NCBI GenBank assembly: GCA_016490735.1
Contig: JAEMWC010000231.1
Location: 57,501 to 121,500, forward strand
Origin: Pachyseris speciosa
Taxonomy: Eukaryota > Cnidaria > Anthozoa > Scleractinia > Pachyseridae
Length of the DNA stretch: 64,000 nt
Direction of reading: 5' to 3'
Of this stretch, positions 14,943-24,422 are shown piece after piece (position 1 is the first letter of the stretch; each line of letters starts with the position of its first letter). Under the pieces are notes generated by a model that did no database searches, was not told where the DNA came from, and was given only the letters and a program-made list of their open reading frames with translations. A program made the position numbers and the translations under genes.

Positions 14943-15245
14943 CCCCGGCTAAAAGATCAAACATTTTCATCCAACAACGTGTTTATCACATATAACGTTT
15001 GGTGACTAAACGCATAACAATGTTTGACCAAACAGCGGACCAAGTGAGTCCAAAAAAATGATTTTTGCGTATTATCGCTGAAATTTTCGACGTTATGTGG
15101 TTTATTTGGTTGCTTTTTACCGTTTGTGTACGATTCGTTTGTTGGGGTAGCTAAACGATTAAACATTTGTTCGTAATAATCAAACATGGAAAGCCATTTA
15201 ATGCACTATTGTGAGAGGTGGCTAAACGTTCAAACATGCTCTTCC
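14943..15245. repeat. Degenerate short-motif repeat cluster
   Basis: Variants of GCTAAACGNTCAAACATNT recur at about 14,950, 15,003, 15,151 and 15,223, and CATCCAACAACG/CTTCCAACGATG occur near the two ends. This looks like a decayed foldback element adjoining the next MITE. The 76-codon minus-strand frame here is not supported as a gene. Confidence 0.4.
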
Positions 15246-15273
15246 AACGATGTTGATCGTTCTTAGATTGCTA

Positions 15274-15590
15274 AAGCCGCGGCTACACGAGCGATTTTTT
15301 GCTCGCGCAAGTGATGCGATTTTTTTCAAATTCTGTCGCGTCGCCAGCGCGCCAGGGTGGCTACACGAGTGACAAATTGTAGGGGGCGCGCTACACGGCC
15401 AACAATCTGTGCGAGTTTGTGGCGAAAATCTCAACTCTGGCGACTTTTTTCTTGCGACTTTTTCAGCTGTCGCATCACCTGGGCGAGGGTGGCTACACTT
15501 GCGATTTTCATCGCGCGCTGGCGACACGACAAAATTTGAAGAAATCGCATCACCGGCACCAGCAAAACTTCGCTTGTGTAGCCGAGGCTT
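15274..15590. mobile_element. GC-rich MITE, about 317 bp
   Basis: Ends AAGCCGCGGCTACACGAGCG (15274) and the inverse CGCTTGTGTAGCCGAGGCTT (15571-15590) match at 18 of 20 positions. The motif GGCTACAC is repeated inside (about 15,358 and 15,490) with GCGAC-rich sequence, so the whole element is partly palindromic. Open frames on both strands (for example 148 codons on the minus strand) arise from this palindromic GC-rich composition and are not genes. Confidence 0.7.
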
Positions 15591-15880
15591 AAATTTCTTT
15601 TCGAACAAACATACGCGTCGACTGTATTGTTTTCTTGTAATGTTTTGAGGTTTTTGAACCACAGTCAATTCCTGTTGAATGCTCTAAACATAAAATATTG
15701 GCGCAAGGAAAGGTATGCGGTGTTGCTCAATACCAGTAAAAAATAATAATCGTGGAGTTCCGCTTTTAGGCTTGGCTTAATCTATATATTATATTTGAGA
15801 ACAATATTTCGGTGGGCCAAACCAGCCTTCTTCAGGTTTAGATGTTACTAAATTATAAAATGACATAACAATATTATATT

Positions 15881-16309
15881 TTGGGGGATGTCACAATACA
15901 CAAGAGGGGCGGAAATGCCTCGTTACCAGTAATATTACTTCACATAACCTGTAACACCAAAAATTTAATATACATGATACAATGTAACCGCTGCCATTTA
16001 CAATACATAGGTGAAATTAAGCGACGTCTCAAAGACAGATTCAAAAACATAGACGCCCAGTCGACAAAACTAACATTAAATCCAAACCTACCACTATTTC
16101 CGAACATTTTCTCTCAAATCCTAACCACTGCCACTAATATGCAGCTTATCCCATTTGAACTTATCCACTCCTCACGTGATTCAATCAGAAAAGCCAGAGA
16201 GTCATTTCTTATAGATTTCGCGGGAACTTTAGAGCCCCATGGTTTAAATAGACGTGATGAATTGTACTTTAGAAACGTTAATCTTGTTTTATTTTATCTA
16301 TTTAATTAA
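15881..16309 (+). pseudogene. Penelope-like GIY-YIG endonuclease domain (truncated ORF)
   Basis: The frame has no ATG at its start (it opens with TTG inside the left inverted repeat) and runs 142 codons. It reads TKNLIYMIQCNRCHLQYIGE then IKRRLKDRF, matching the GIY-YIG pattern (IYMI for GIY, QYIG for YIG, basic RRLKDRF helix). A CxxC pair precedes the YIG part, and a later SIRKARESFLIDFAGTL then EPHGLNRRDE carries the expected catalytic Glu region and the GLN..DE tail of Penelope-like endonucleases. This enzyme nicks target DNA during retrotransposition. The middle (NPNLPLFPNIF) looks eroded, and the N-terminal reverse transcriptase is absent. Confident on family, sure that it is not a complete gene. 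Confidence 0.7.
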
Positions 16310-16446
16310 TTGTTTTAATTGTGTGTGTGTTTTTTTTTTTGCATCATCGTGTCATCGTAAACGTCATTTCCGCCCCTCCTGTGTATTGCGACATCCTCCA
16401 AAATATAATATTGTTATTTCATTTTTATAATTAGTAACATCTAAAC

Positions 16447-16492
16447 CTGAAGAAGGCTGGTTTGGCCAGCCGAAATATTGTTCTCAAATATA
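16447..16492 (+). ncRNA. Hammerhead-ribozyme-like core (candidate)
   Basis: CTGAAGA (16447-16453) is followed by an unpaired A, a 6-bp stem GGCTGG/CCAGCC closed by TTTGG, then GAAA (16472-16475) and a weak ATATT...AATAT stem. CUGANGA-stem-GAAA is the hammerhead core, and position 7 is variable. Penelope-like terminal repeats are known to carry hammerheads. The extra A beside helix II and the lack of a clear helix I argue for a decayed or inactive copy. The inverted copy in the left arm has two mismatches in the stem. Confidence 0.35.
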
Positions 16493-16668
16493 TTACGTTG
16501 TATCAACCTTGCAGTAGTCTTTGGACTTCTAATCGTCCAATATTTTCCAATTTTCCATAATTTTCCATATTCCCACGCTCCAATTTTTATTCATTCAAAA
16601 CTGACAATCCAAAAAAAATTCTCTTGACTGTGCAAGGAACTATGACCTAACGGGGCCATTTTTCTATG

Positions 16669-18789
16669 ACAGTCAAGTCAGGTCAAGCGTACCCCCCTAG
16701 ATTACATTAATGAGTTGATTATTTGAACATTGAACCCGTTAGTCGTTTCGAATAATGCAATCATTTTTGAAATATTCGAATCAAACTTCGATTGCTGATT
16801 GGACTAAGCGAACAAAAGATGCTTCTTAAATGGGAAATCGAAGTGTCCAACATGGCGTCCAACGGTGAGTGGAAGTGATAGGTGAAAAACGGTATTGTAA
16901 ATGTTATTATCGAGCAGTTTTCTTGCTTTCTACATCCCAGAGAGCTTGTAGAAGTCTTAAGGATTTCAGGCGAAGTTCTAGCAAGTTTTCTCGTCAAGAT
17001 TTTCGGTTGTTTACAACTCTGTACGCTATCAGCTGTGTTTAAGGACGGTGCCTCCTAATACAAAGATATTTTTTCGCGGGTTATCACTACGCTAAAATGT
17101 AGATTTTGGTAAGGGCTAACGAAAATTGAAAAGAAAATTGGGGGAAACCATGCATTTTTCAGGGATAGTTAAATCCAAAGCTGCAAAAAATAGAGACTAG
17201 GTATTTTTTTCGCAAAAAAGAAAAGAAGAAATATTTCTCTGAACATTTCCTTAGAATTCCTGTTTACATATGCCAAGGCAACAGCAAACCACAAGCTTTG
17301 AAACACATAACAACTGGTGATATAAAAACTACTTTTTATGTGGTATTTATTACAAAATCATTGCATTGGAGGCATTTTTGGCCCTGACTGCTCCCGTTTA
17401 GTTGAGCAAAAACACAGGCTAAATATATTTTGCAAACTACGGAAAAATCACCATGTGTTGAGTAGGCTTACCACTTTCGTGTTGTGAGGTAAAAGGTGGG
17501 GGTCATCATGCGTTTTTTAGAGCTAAATTTGTTATTTTCTACTTTTAAGGCGCTGTTTTGGGAGCTTGAGACAATTTTTGCTCTACCCCCTCCCTAGTAA
17601 GTGAAATATTTGCATGTCTTTTCCTTGGGCATGCTGGGATATCCGGTATGGCGACACATGCTGGAACAGAAAGTTTTCTTGATTCTTCGGGAATTAGAGG
17701 ACATTTTTTCAATGAAGATGGCTTTGAACGCTAAGAGCAAATTCGAAGACGTTTTGAGATGTGCATTTTGCGTAAATTTCAAAGTTTTTTCCAGTATAAC
17801 TTGCCCTTTAGGCTCTGGCGAAGTGGAAGACAAACACGTACGTAAGATCACGTTTTGTAGTTTTGTCAATTACATTCGCAGTTGTTTCTTGTGGTTGTAT
17901 TATCTTTCTGGAAGGAGTTTTGAAATGCATAAAAACTACGCAGTTTGAGAGCCAGTATTCGTGATTCCTTGCTTCCGATTTTCGCAGTCCGTTATTCAGG
18001 CCAATTAAGTTCAAGCTTTTCATCAGTTACGAAGGTAAGACATCGTGTTGTGTTATATCTTACGTTCGATGAAAACATCTTTCTTTTTATTATTGTTGAA
18101 ACAGCAATAAAATAAAAGAATAAAACCGAAACGGATTTGTTGTGTATTAAACCGATATGTGTAGCACATGACTTTTTTAAGCGATTCCTTTGAATCGGTT
18201 TCTATACAGCGATATATTTTGATTAACCTTAAGTCTTATATTATTTGCCACTTCACTTCAAATTCAGCGTAATTTCATAAAACACACCACAATAACGCTT
18301 TCGTTTACGGGTTTTTGGTGTAGACAGCCTGTTGCCAATCCTGTAAAACTATCCGCTAAATCAAGAGCTTACAGAAAATACGATAACCATCAAAACAAAC
18401 AATCTTCTGAGGAAATCGCGCGAGTAATCGCGCAAGATAAGATGGTTTCGTGGTGCGCAGAACGAATGCGCACTAGCAATAGGAGGCACCGTCCTTAATT
18501 TCGCTCCGTACAAATTTATTATTTTCAAAATTCCTCGGAAAGAACAATATCGTTGGAATTTAAAGGGCCAAAAAAGGTGTGCTCTATTAAAAGAGATGAC
18601 AGAATTAAAGTCTCGTTGGTCGAACGCCTTTTTCAAACACATCTACGGACATAGTCCAATCAGAAATTGAAGTTTGATTCGAATATTTCAAAAATGATTG
18701 CATTATTCGAAACGACTAACGGGTTCAATGTTCAAATAATCAACTCATTAATGTATTCTGGGAGGGTACGCTTGACCTCACTTGACTGT
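16669..18789. mobile_element. Long-inverted-repeat element, 2,121 bp
   Basis: A 137-bp arm at 16669-16805 and its reverse complement at 18653-18789 agree at all but about seven positions; the outer ends read ACAGTCAAGT and ACTTGACTGT. The interior holds no recognisable protein and encloses a TTAA-flanked element. No target duplication is evident beyond the arms. The short frames inside the arms are mirror images of non-coding repeat. Confidence 0.75.
17043..18494. mobile_element. TTAA-flanked element, piggyBac-like, non-coding (1,452 bp)
   Basis: Perfect 15-bp inverted ends GGACGGTGCCTCCTA (17043-17057) and TAGGAGGCACCGTCC (18480-18494) are flanked by TTAA on both sides (17039-17042, 18495-18498). 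TTAA is the invariant target of piggyBac transposases. The longest inner frame (115 codons from a near 17,600 start) has no transposase motif, so the element is non-autonomous. It sits between the arms of the larger inverted-repeat element, so one inserted into the other. Confidence 0.75.
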
Positions 18790-19181
18790 TAAAGAAACCT
18801 GAGCGAGATTTATAAGAAAAGGTGCTGAAATATAGGAAAAAATAGAAAAACAAAGCATGTAACCAGACTGCCCCAGTATTCGGAGGCTTACAAGCTGATA
18901 AAAAAGAACACGCATAAAACAACTTGAGCAGGTTTCTTAACGACTAGCGCTGATATTTTATGGGCTACCGCAAAAATGCAATGCTGCAATGCTTTCTCCA
19001 GATTCCCTTTTCAACAAATTCTATGAATTTTCAAAGTAGTGGCCGGTCACAGCATGTGATGTATTAAATCTAGTGACCGTTTGTCCGTTACCTTGTGAAT
19101 AGTGATTTTCTTTTTCGTTTGCTTTATTTTTGTTTAGATGCAAGCGCTGCTTTGCATTTCGCAAAGCCTGATTAAAACTAA
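18790..19181. other. Intergenic DNA, no gene recognised
   Basis: Nothing recognisable between the inverted-repeat element and the following hairpin. Confidence 0.5.
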
Positions 19182-19271
19182 CCTGACTCTCGGACAGTCC
19201 AGGTCGCTCGATCGCGGTCACGCACTCTCTCGTGCGTGGCCGCGAGCAACCTGGACTGTCTGAGAATCAGG
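19182..19271. repeat. Near-perfect 90-nt hairpin
   Basis: CCTGACTCTCGGACAGTCC at the left folds on GGACTGTCTGAGAATCAGG at the right. The inner stem continues through GTCGCTCG/CGCGAGCAAC-type and GTCACGCAC/GTGCGTGGC pairs to a loop of about 6 nt. It could be a tiny foldback element or a small-RNA precursor. The flanks look AT-rich and non-coding. Confidence 0.7.
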
Positions 19272-19560
19272 CTACTCGGCTGGATTAAAACAGAGCAAAG
19301 TAGTCCAAGAACACGTAAACACTGAGAGCACAAAAATATGTGGACTAGTCCACTGGCCTTTCGCGCCTATCAAAGAATTCTTCTATGAGAGGAATGTATA
19401 CCGACATCAGATCCAAATGATTCAAATACTGAGCAGGAATCGCTGTTCTCTAGACAAACAAAAATGTCTGAAGTTGTACACGCATGCGCCTCTGCGTAAG
19501 AGCGGCTTTTAATTGAGTATCGAAAGTAAATTGCGTTTGCATTAGTTTTACATTGCTTCG

Positions 19561-19790
19561 CTCTGTGCGGATTGGTCAGCAAAATTCGCGCCACTTTTTC
19601 AACCACTGAGAAGCAAAACCAAAACCGATCGCAAGTCGCACGAACACATTTTGCCGCGCCTTGCACCGGCTACATGTAATTGCTTTGTATTCTGATTGGC
19701 CAGTCATTGCACTGTTTCGTTCTGTTGTGATTGGTCGGAGTAATTGGTTGGGTTTTGGTTTTACGACACTCAATTGAAAACACCTCTATA
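19561..19790. repeat. Cluster of inverted CCAAT (ATTGG) boxes, probably repeat-derived
   Basis: GATTGG/AATTGG occurs near 19,569, 19,696, 19,728 and 19,742, followed by GGGTTTTGGTTTTACGACAC. A related TTCTGTTTTGGTTTTATCAC stretch recurs near 20,040, suggesting a dispersed repeat in two copies. A promoter with multiple CCAAT boxes is possible, but no gene follows. Confidence 0.35.
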
Positions 19791-20636
19791 ACGCTCATAA
19801 TGAACACCTCACCGACTCCTTATTTTGTCAGTCTTATTGGACTGATTCCTATTTCCTTTCGAATTCATCGCTTTTCCTCTTTCCTCTGTTTTCGCTGTTT
19901 TCGCTGTGTAAAGAGTAGAATGACTTGCTTGCGCCCATTTTCCCGTGCGTGGCGCTGTTGGTAAGCATGTGTTCCGAATGCTAATCGGTTAATTGCTCTA
20001 TTTTTGATCGCTGTCACTCTGACAACAACATCAACCGGCTTCTGTTTTGGTTTTATCACTCTCACCTGAAAACCACTCCAAGTGGGACATGACCCACAGT
20101 GAAACTGCTTACAGGTTTGGTTCTTATCTGTAACTTGAAATGCATTTTATACGACAAGAATGAGATGCATTAATGGGCTGGAGTATCAGTAAAAAGGCAT
20201 CGTTTTAAACAATGGTTTTCAAGGTAAGCAAACCATGTGGCGTATCTCCTAGCGAGTAACCGCTGTTCTTCTTAATGTATTCTTAATGTATCGCAGAACA
20301 ATTCAATTGCAACACTGATGCGTCAGCTTACGGAATAACTCTCCATAATAATTAACAGTGCCAGACAGCTGTTACAACTTGTTTGGTAACAACGTAATAA
20401 GTTTCATCCATCATACAGTGCATTCGCATTCCAGAATATTGAGCAGCATGCAGCCAGTGCTGCAACACCACAGACATTAGACAACTATGGAAAATCTACA
20501 GCTTGCATGCAGACGAACGAAGGGAATGCGCGTCGCGTCTCCCCGCGGGATGCAACTGTTATCGCGCGCTCTTGTACAGTGCGCACGCTTTAGCAAATTG
20601 ATGGATGCGCTGTATTCGGAGTCTTCTAATTATAAA
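19791..20636. other. Intergenic DNA, no gene recognised
   Basis: Short frames only; no domain, splice or RNA structure recognised. Confidence 0.5.
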
Positions 20637-20873
20637 GGCCCTGGCAAGCGAGGACACATTGTTGCTCATGATGTTTCCTGGGTGAGCCAACAGGCGAGAC
20701 ACAAAACAAATGTTTTGTTCCCATACTGCGCAAACTGGGAAACATTTGTTGAGGACACAAAATGTTTTTGATAAAACACCGAAACATTTTTTGGTTCCGC
20801 GACAAATGTTTGGCGCGCGGGCAAACAGGGAAATATTTGCGTTCGCAACAATGTGTCCTCGTTTGCCAGGCCC
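20637..20873. mobile_element. MITE, 237 bp
   Basis: Left end GGCCCTGGCAAGCGAGGACA and right end TGTCCTCGTTTGCCAGGCCC are inverted copies that continue as ACATTGTTGC/GCAACAATGT, giving about 30 bp of terminal inverted repeat. TAAA on the left and TAAG on the right may be traces of a TA-containing target duplication. The inside has repeated ACAAATGTTT motifs. The overlapping frames on both strands (60-109 codons) reflect this symmetry, not genes. Confidence 0.75.
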
Positions 20874-22827
20874 TAAGAGGGTGTGCATTTGCCTTGTTCC
20901 TGTTTGGCTTTCTCTCAGGCGCTTACGATCAACTCGTTTCGGTGACGCAGCCGAGGCGAACGGCCGGAACCCGTGTCCCGAACGGATTGACCGAGAAGAA
21001 ACATAGAAAAGCCTAGGAACCAGGCAAGGTCTGAATGTGGTTTACTAACAAACAGCTTAAAATTTAACTGACAACTGAGAACTTGGCTACAATTTTGTTG
21101 ACAACCAATCAAAACATAATGAGCCCGAATTTCTTAGCAATCATAAACGGAACTGCGGCATACCCAGCAACCAAGAGGCATAATAGGACAGAGAGGGAGA
21201 CTAGGGGGGCTGGCTGGCATATCTTAATTTCAAAAAATCTATTTTTAGAAAGAAAGCAAACTACTTCCGGTAGACTCGTTTCCATGCGAAGGGCCGAGTC
21301 ACACTCGAGCGAGTCCTCGAGCGATTAGAAAAAAATGATGGCGGCCTCATGCGGTGAAAACCAGCTTGTTTTCAAATGCTGTTAATTCAGTGAGGCGGAA
21401 CAAGAGGACGTCCTCGTTTGGACCACGAATCTGTGAATGTTGTAGCTGATCGATTCTCCTGTATTTTTCAGTTCGAGATTCAGTTGTAACATGTACAGGC
21501 TTTAAGCCTGAGAGACATAGCGAACCTTCGTGGAGTTGGAATCGCCATTTTCGTGTTGACTCCTTTCTCAGTTCGTGTCTTCAACCTTTTTAGCAACGAG
21601 GAGTAGTTTTTGCTACTGCATTCGTTGAAGAAGTAGCAAGTCCACGTGTCAGGTTGTTCGTACGTTCTGTCCATATTAATTGTTCAGATTAGTTTCATTT
21701 AAAAGGGAAGAAATCACATCAGAACACGATTTCACCTTCCAAGGCTTTGCAGAAAGTGCAGTAAGCCCATAAGAGCAGTGGTGGTCTTTATCTTCTATGC
21801 TAAGGTAATAAAAAAAGTATCTCAATGCAACAATCTGTAAGTGCGTGGTACTACTTCGCCTTTGAGAAAAGAGCAAGTGTTCATGATGTACAAACGGAAC
21901 TGATCAACTTAACTGAACTGAATTACGCAGCATTGTACATTTATTAAATCTTGGTAAAGACTTTCAGAAAAAATTGAGAAAATACGTGTAAGCGTTAAGC
22001 TTAATTAATGTCTTTTGTAGGTGATTGACTTTTACCTTACGTGTAGTGCATAAATGTATCCATATAAAGAATATTGTTCAGGTATGAAAGCAGCTTTGTC
22101 ATAGAAAGAAATGGTATCAAAACTTGTAATCTGCATTGGACAAGATTTACATAGAAGCCTGCAAGCCTTCTTATTTTTATTCAGACCATTTCAAATTTAA
22201 TAAAAGCCTCCCTAAGCTACATAAGTACCCTGTCCTTATGAGTTTCAGTTAAAGATAAGATATCAATACTGTGGACAAGCAAATTTTTTTCTACTGTCTG
22301 TAGATAGGGATCGAATGATTTGCATTGCACTACAAATTAGTGTTGTCATGATACAGATATTGATATTGTTGAACTACAGTGTGTAACACACAAATTATAA
22401 AAATTTTTGGGTTTTCTCTAATACCTCTAATAAGTCTTCACAAAAGTTTAGCATTTTATCCAGGATGTGGCGATTTCTGACAAAAATGGAAAATGTTTTA
22501 CATCTAAGCATGAGGCAATTTGCTTTATGTTAACTGTGACACCAAGTGTTAATGCCAGGTAGTTGTTACCCATGCATTCTTATGTGCCAGGGAAACACTT
22601 GCTTGTTGAATCTTGCATTATATCATGGCACATATATTAAGGTATACATATTTTCACAAGAAAATGTATTGTTGCAGCTGTGGAAACAGGATGTATTAAT
22701 CTTGCTATTATCCCTGAAGAAACTGCAGTTAAAGTACATTGTGGTTTTCATTTCATATATGCCAAGATTTTCACAAATTCTTAAGATGTTATAATTGCTT
22801 TCTTTTATTTAACACTTAGATTACGAG
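20874..22827. other. Intergenic DNA, no gene recognised
   Basis: No frame longer than about 85 codons and no recognisable motif on either strand. Confidence 0.5.
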
Positions 22828-22898
22828 CTCGAGATTTCTATCACATGATAGCTGATGAGGGTGCAGCCTTAATCAGCTATCATGCATAGAAATCGAGA
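22828..22898. ncRNA. Hairpin of microRNA-precursor size (candidate)
   Basis: CTCGAGATTTCTATCACATG then ATAGCTGAT pairs with ATCAGCTATCATGCATAGAA then ATCGAG, giving roughly 27 bp with one small internal mismatch region and a loop of about 15 nt (GAGGGTGCAGCCTTA). The size fits a short animal or cnidarian microRNA hairpin, but a tiny foldback repeat would look the same. Strand and expression are unknown. Confidence 0.35.
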
Positions 22899-24009
22899 GC
22901 GAATATGATATGCACCAGGCAATTGGCTACACAAGTTTTGTTACATGTATATACATGTTTATTTTATAGTTTTTTTTTTCCGTGAAACAAATTTATTATA
23001 GGTGAGAAACCTTTTTATGTGGAAGCTCTTATTATGTGTAACATTGACACACAGTGTGAGGCTGGTTTGTGGATGCCTATGGTTTGAAAAAATACTTTGT
23101 ATGCTGTGTTTACCTGGTACACTTGACTTGTATACTTTTACCTGTCCTCTACATAAATACATTGTGAGGGGCTGTGTTAAAAAAAAAACACAAACAAACA
23201 AACAAACCAACGAAAAAGGGTCAGGATGGCCAGTAATATGCCTGGAAGGAATAAGAAGCAAAAAAAAAAAGAAAAAAAAGAAAGAAACGAAGATCAGACT
23301 GTGGCCAGCAAGTTAGATTCCTGTTTGTATCTTTAGGTGGACCTCACAATGGTTCCAAAGAATTTAATACAATTTATGATAGTTTGGGTAATAGATTTCA
23401 ACTGCCATTAATCGCTGACTTAGTAAAGTAACAGTATTATGACCAACTACTTTTCGTGTTCATGTATGCAAACAGCATGTTGTGTGAAGTATGATTTGTT
23501 AGAAAGACACAGAAAGACAGTTTTTGGTTTGAGGAAACACACCTGAAAATCTCTCTGATCATGAATAATAAAATTAGACACTAATTGTAATTCTTATTTT
23601 GCATGTGGAATAACTCACTGCATTATTCAGAAATGAACAAGCAATGAACACTTGTTTAAGGATTTGGTGTTGGCATGTTCATAGAAATAAATAGCACTGA
23701 ATTCAGAGATGAAATAGTCTAATTTCTGTTGCTTCATTACACATAATTTTCATTCAAAAATATCAATTGACTGATATCATCAGATATCAATTCCACTGAA
23801 CTTGTATAGGAGGGCTCTTTGAAATATTCTGGCTTTTTTTTAATGTAGTAAACCTATTAATTTTCAGACAACCTCTGAATTTAATGCTTTGCAACGATAA
23901 CAAATTTCAAGCCATATTCTGCCACGCACTATCGCTTTTTAGAGATACTATATGTCTTGAGGCTATCCCTCAGGCTTTGGTCACTGTCCACCACTCTGCC
24001 AGAAGTAGC
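22899..24009. other. Intergenic DNA up to the array border
   Basis: Contains A-rich low-complexity stretches at about 23,180-23,205 (AAAC/AAAT type) and 23,259-23,290 (poly-A with G). No gene is recognised. The last bases before the array (CAGAAGTAGC) do not match the unit end, so this is true flanking sequence. Confidence 0.6.
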
Positions 24010-24011
24010 TA

Positions 24012-24161
24012 CAATCTTGGACGGAATAAAATGGACTAATTAACCCCCATCCCCCCCTAAGCAATGATGAAGGCGCGCGAAGAGCAAAACGCGCCATTTT
24101 GGCATCATTGAAATGGGGAGGAGGGGTGGTTCAAATGTTCCATTTATTGTGTCCAAGATTG
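24012..24161. mobile_element. Foldback MITE with TA target duplication (150 bp)
   Basis: Ends CAATCTTGGAC and GTCCAAGATTG are perfect inverted repeats, and the arms stay similar for about 70 bp (AATAAAATGG/CCATTTATT, CCCCCATCCCC/GGGGAGGAGGGG, CAATGATG/CATCATTG, GGCGCG/CGCGCC). TA lies on both sides (24010-24011, 24162-24163), the target of Tc1/mariner transposases. It has no coding capacity. The same MITE heads the other units, but there the left flank is GA. Confidence 0.85.
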
Positions 24162-24335
24162 TATCAAGACTGTGAACGTCACGAAACAATGGGTGCGGGT
24201 AATTAGATAGCCATCTGTCAACTCGTTAAACGCGATTAAACACAGGTCTCTGATGCAGTCACGCGCGTCATCTATTTACGGTGTGCACTCTAAGTTAAGG
24301 TATTACACGCGGGATATTTTCGGCAACATGGAGAA

Positions 24336-24342
24336 TATATAA
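24336..24342 (+). promoter_or_regulatory. TATA-like box upstream of the transposase
   Basis: TATATAA about 80 bp before the transposase ATG, conserved in the array units. It overlaps a 4-codon upstream ORF (ATG at 24328). If the TATA box is used, the transcript starts downstream and skips that ORF. Confidence 0.4.
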
Positions 24343-24422
24343 CGGTGAATTGTTATGTGACTTTCGGAAATAGCAGAGGAGGTGATAAAGAACATTGTTA
24401 TTACCGAAAAATATCTTTCAAC

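Larger units (their letters stand above)
15791..16492 (+). mobile_element. Penelope-like element fragment between 127-bp inverted repeats
   Basis: Left arm about 15791-15917 and right arm about 16365-16492 are inverted copies of each other with few mismatches. Both contain the ATATTTGAGAACAATATTTCG and AACAATATTATATTTTGG blocks. The roughly 447 bp between them encode a GIY-YIG-like domain as found at the C-terminus of Penelope-like retroelements, whose terminal repeats may be direct or inverted. The reverse transcriptase part is missing, so this is a 5'-truncated, non-autonomous copy. Confidence 0.75.

Noticed and set aside
15222..15668. 148-codon minus-strand and overlapping plus-strand frames
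   Set aside because: They are produced by a GC-rich palindromic MITE and its flanks; low-complexity Arg/Ala/Cys-rich translation.
17594..17948. 115- and 91-codon frames inside the TTAA element
   Set aside because: They overlap each other on opposite strands, show no transposase motif and have no supporting signals.
24345..24422. Extension of the transposase by 26 codons to give 385 residues
   Set aside because: The extension begins with GTG; the first ATG in a good context is at 24423 and the DNA-binding domain starts after it.
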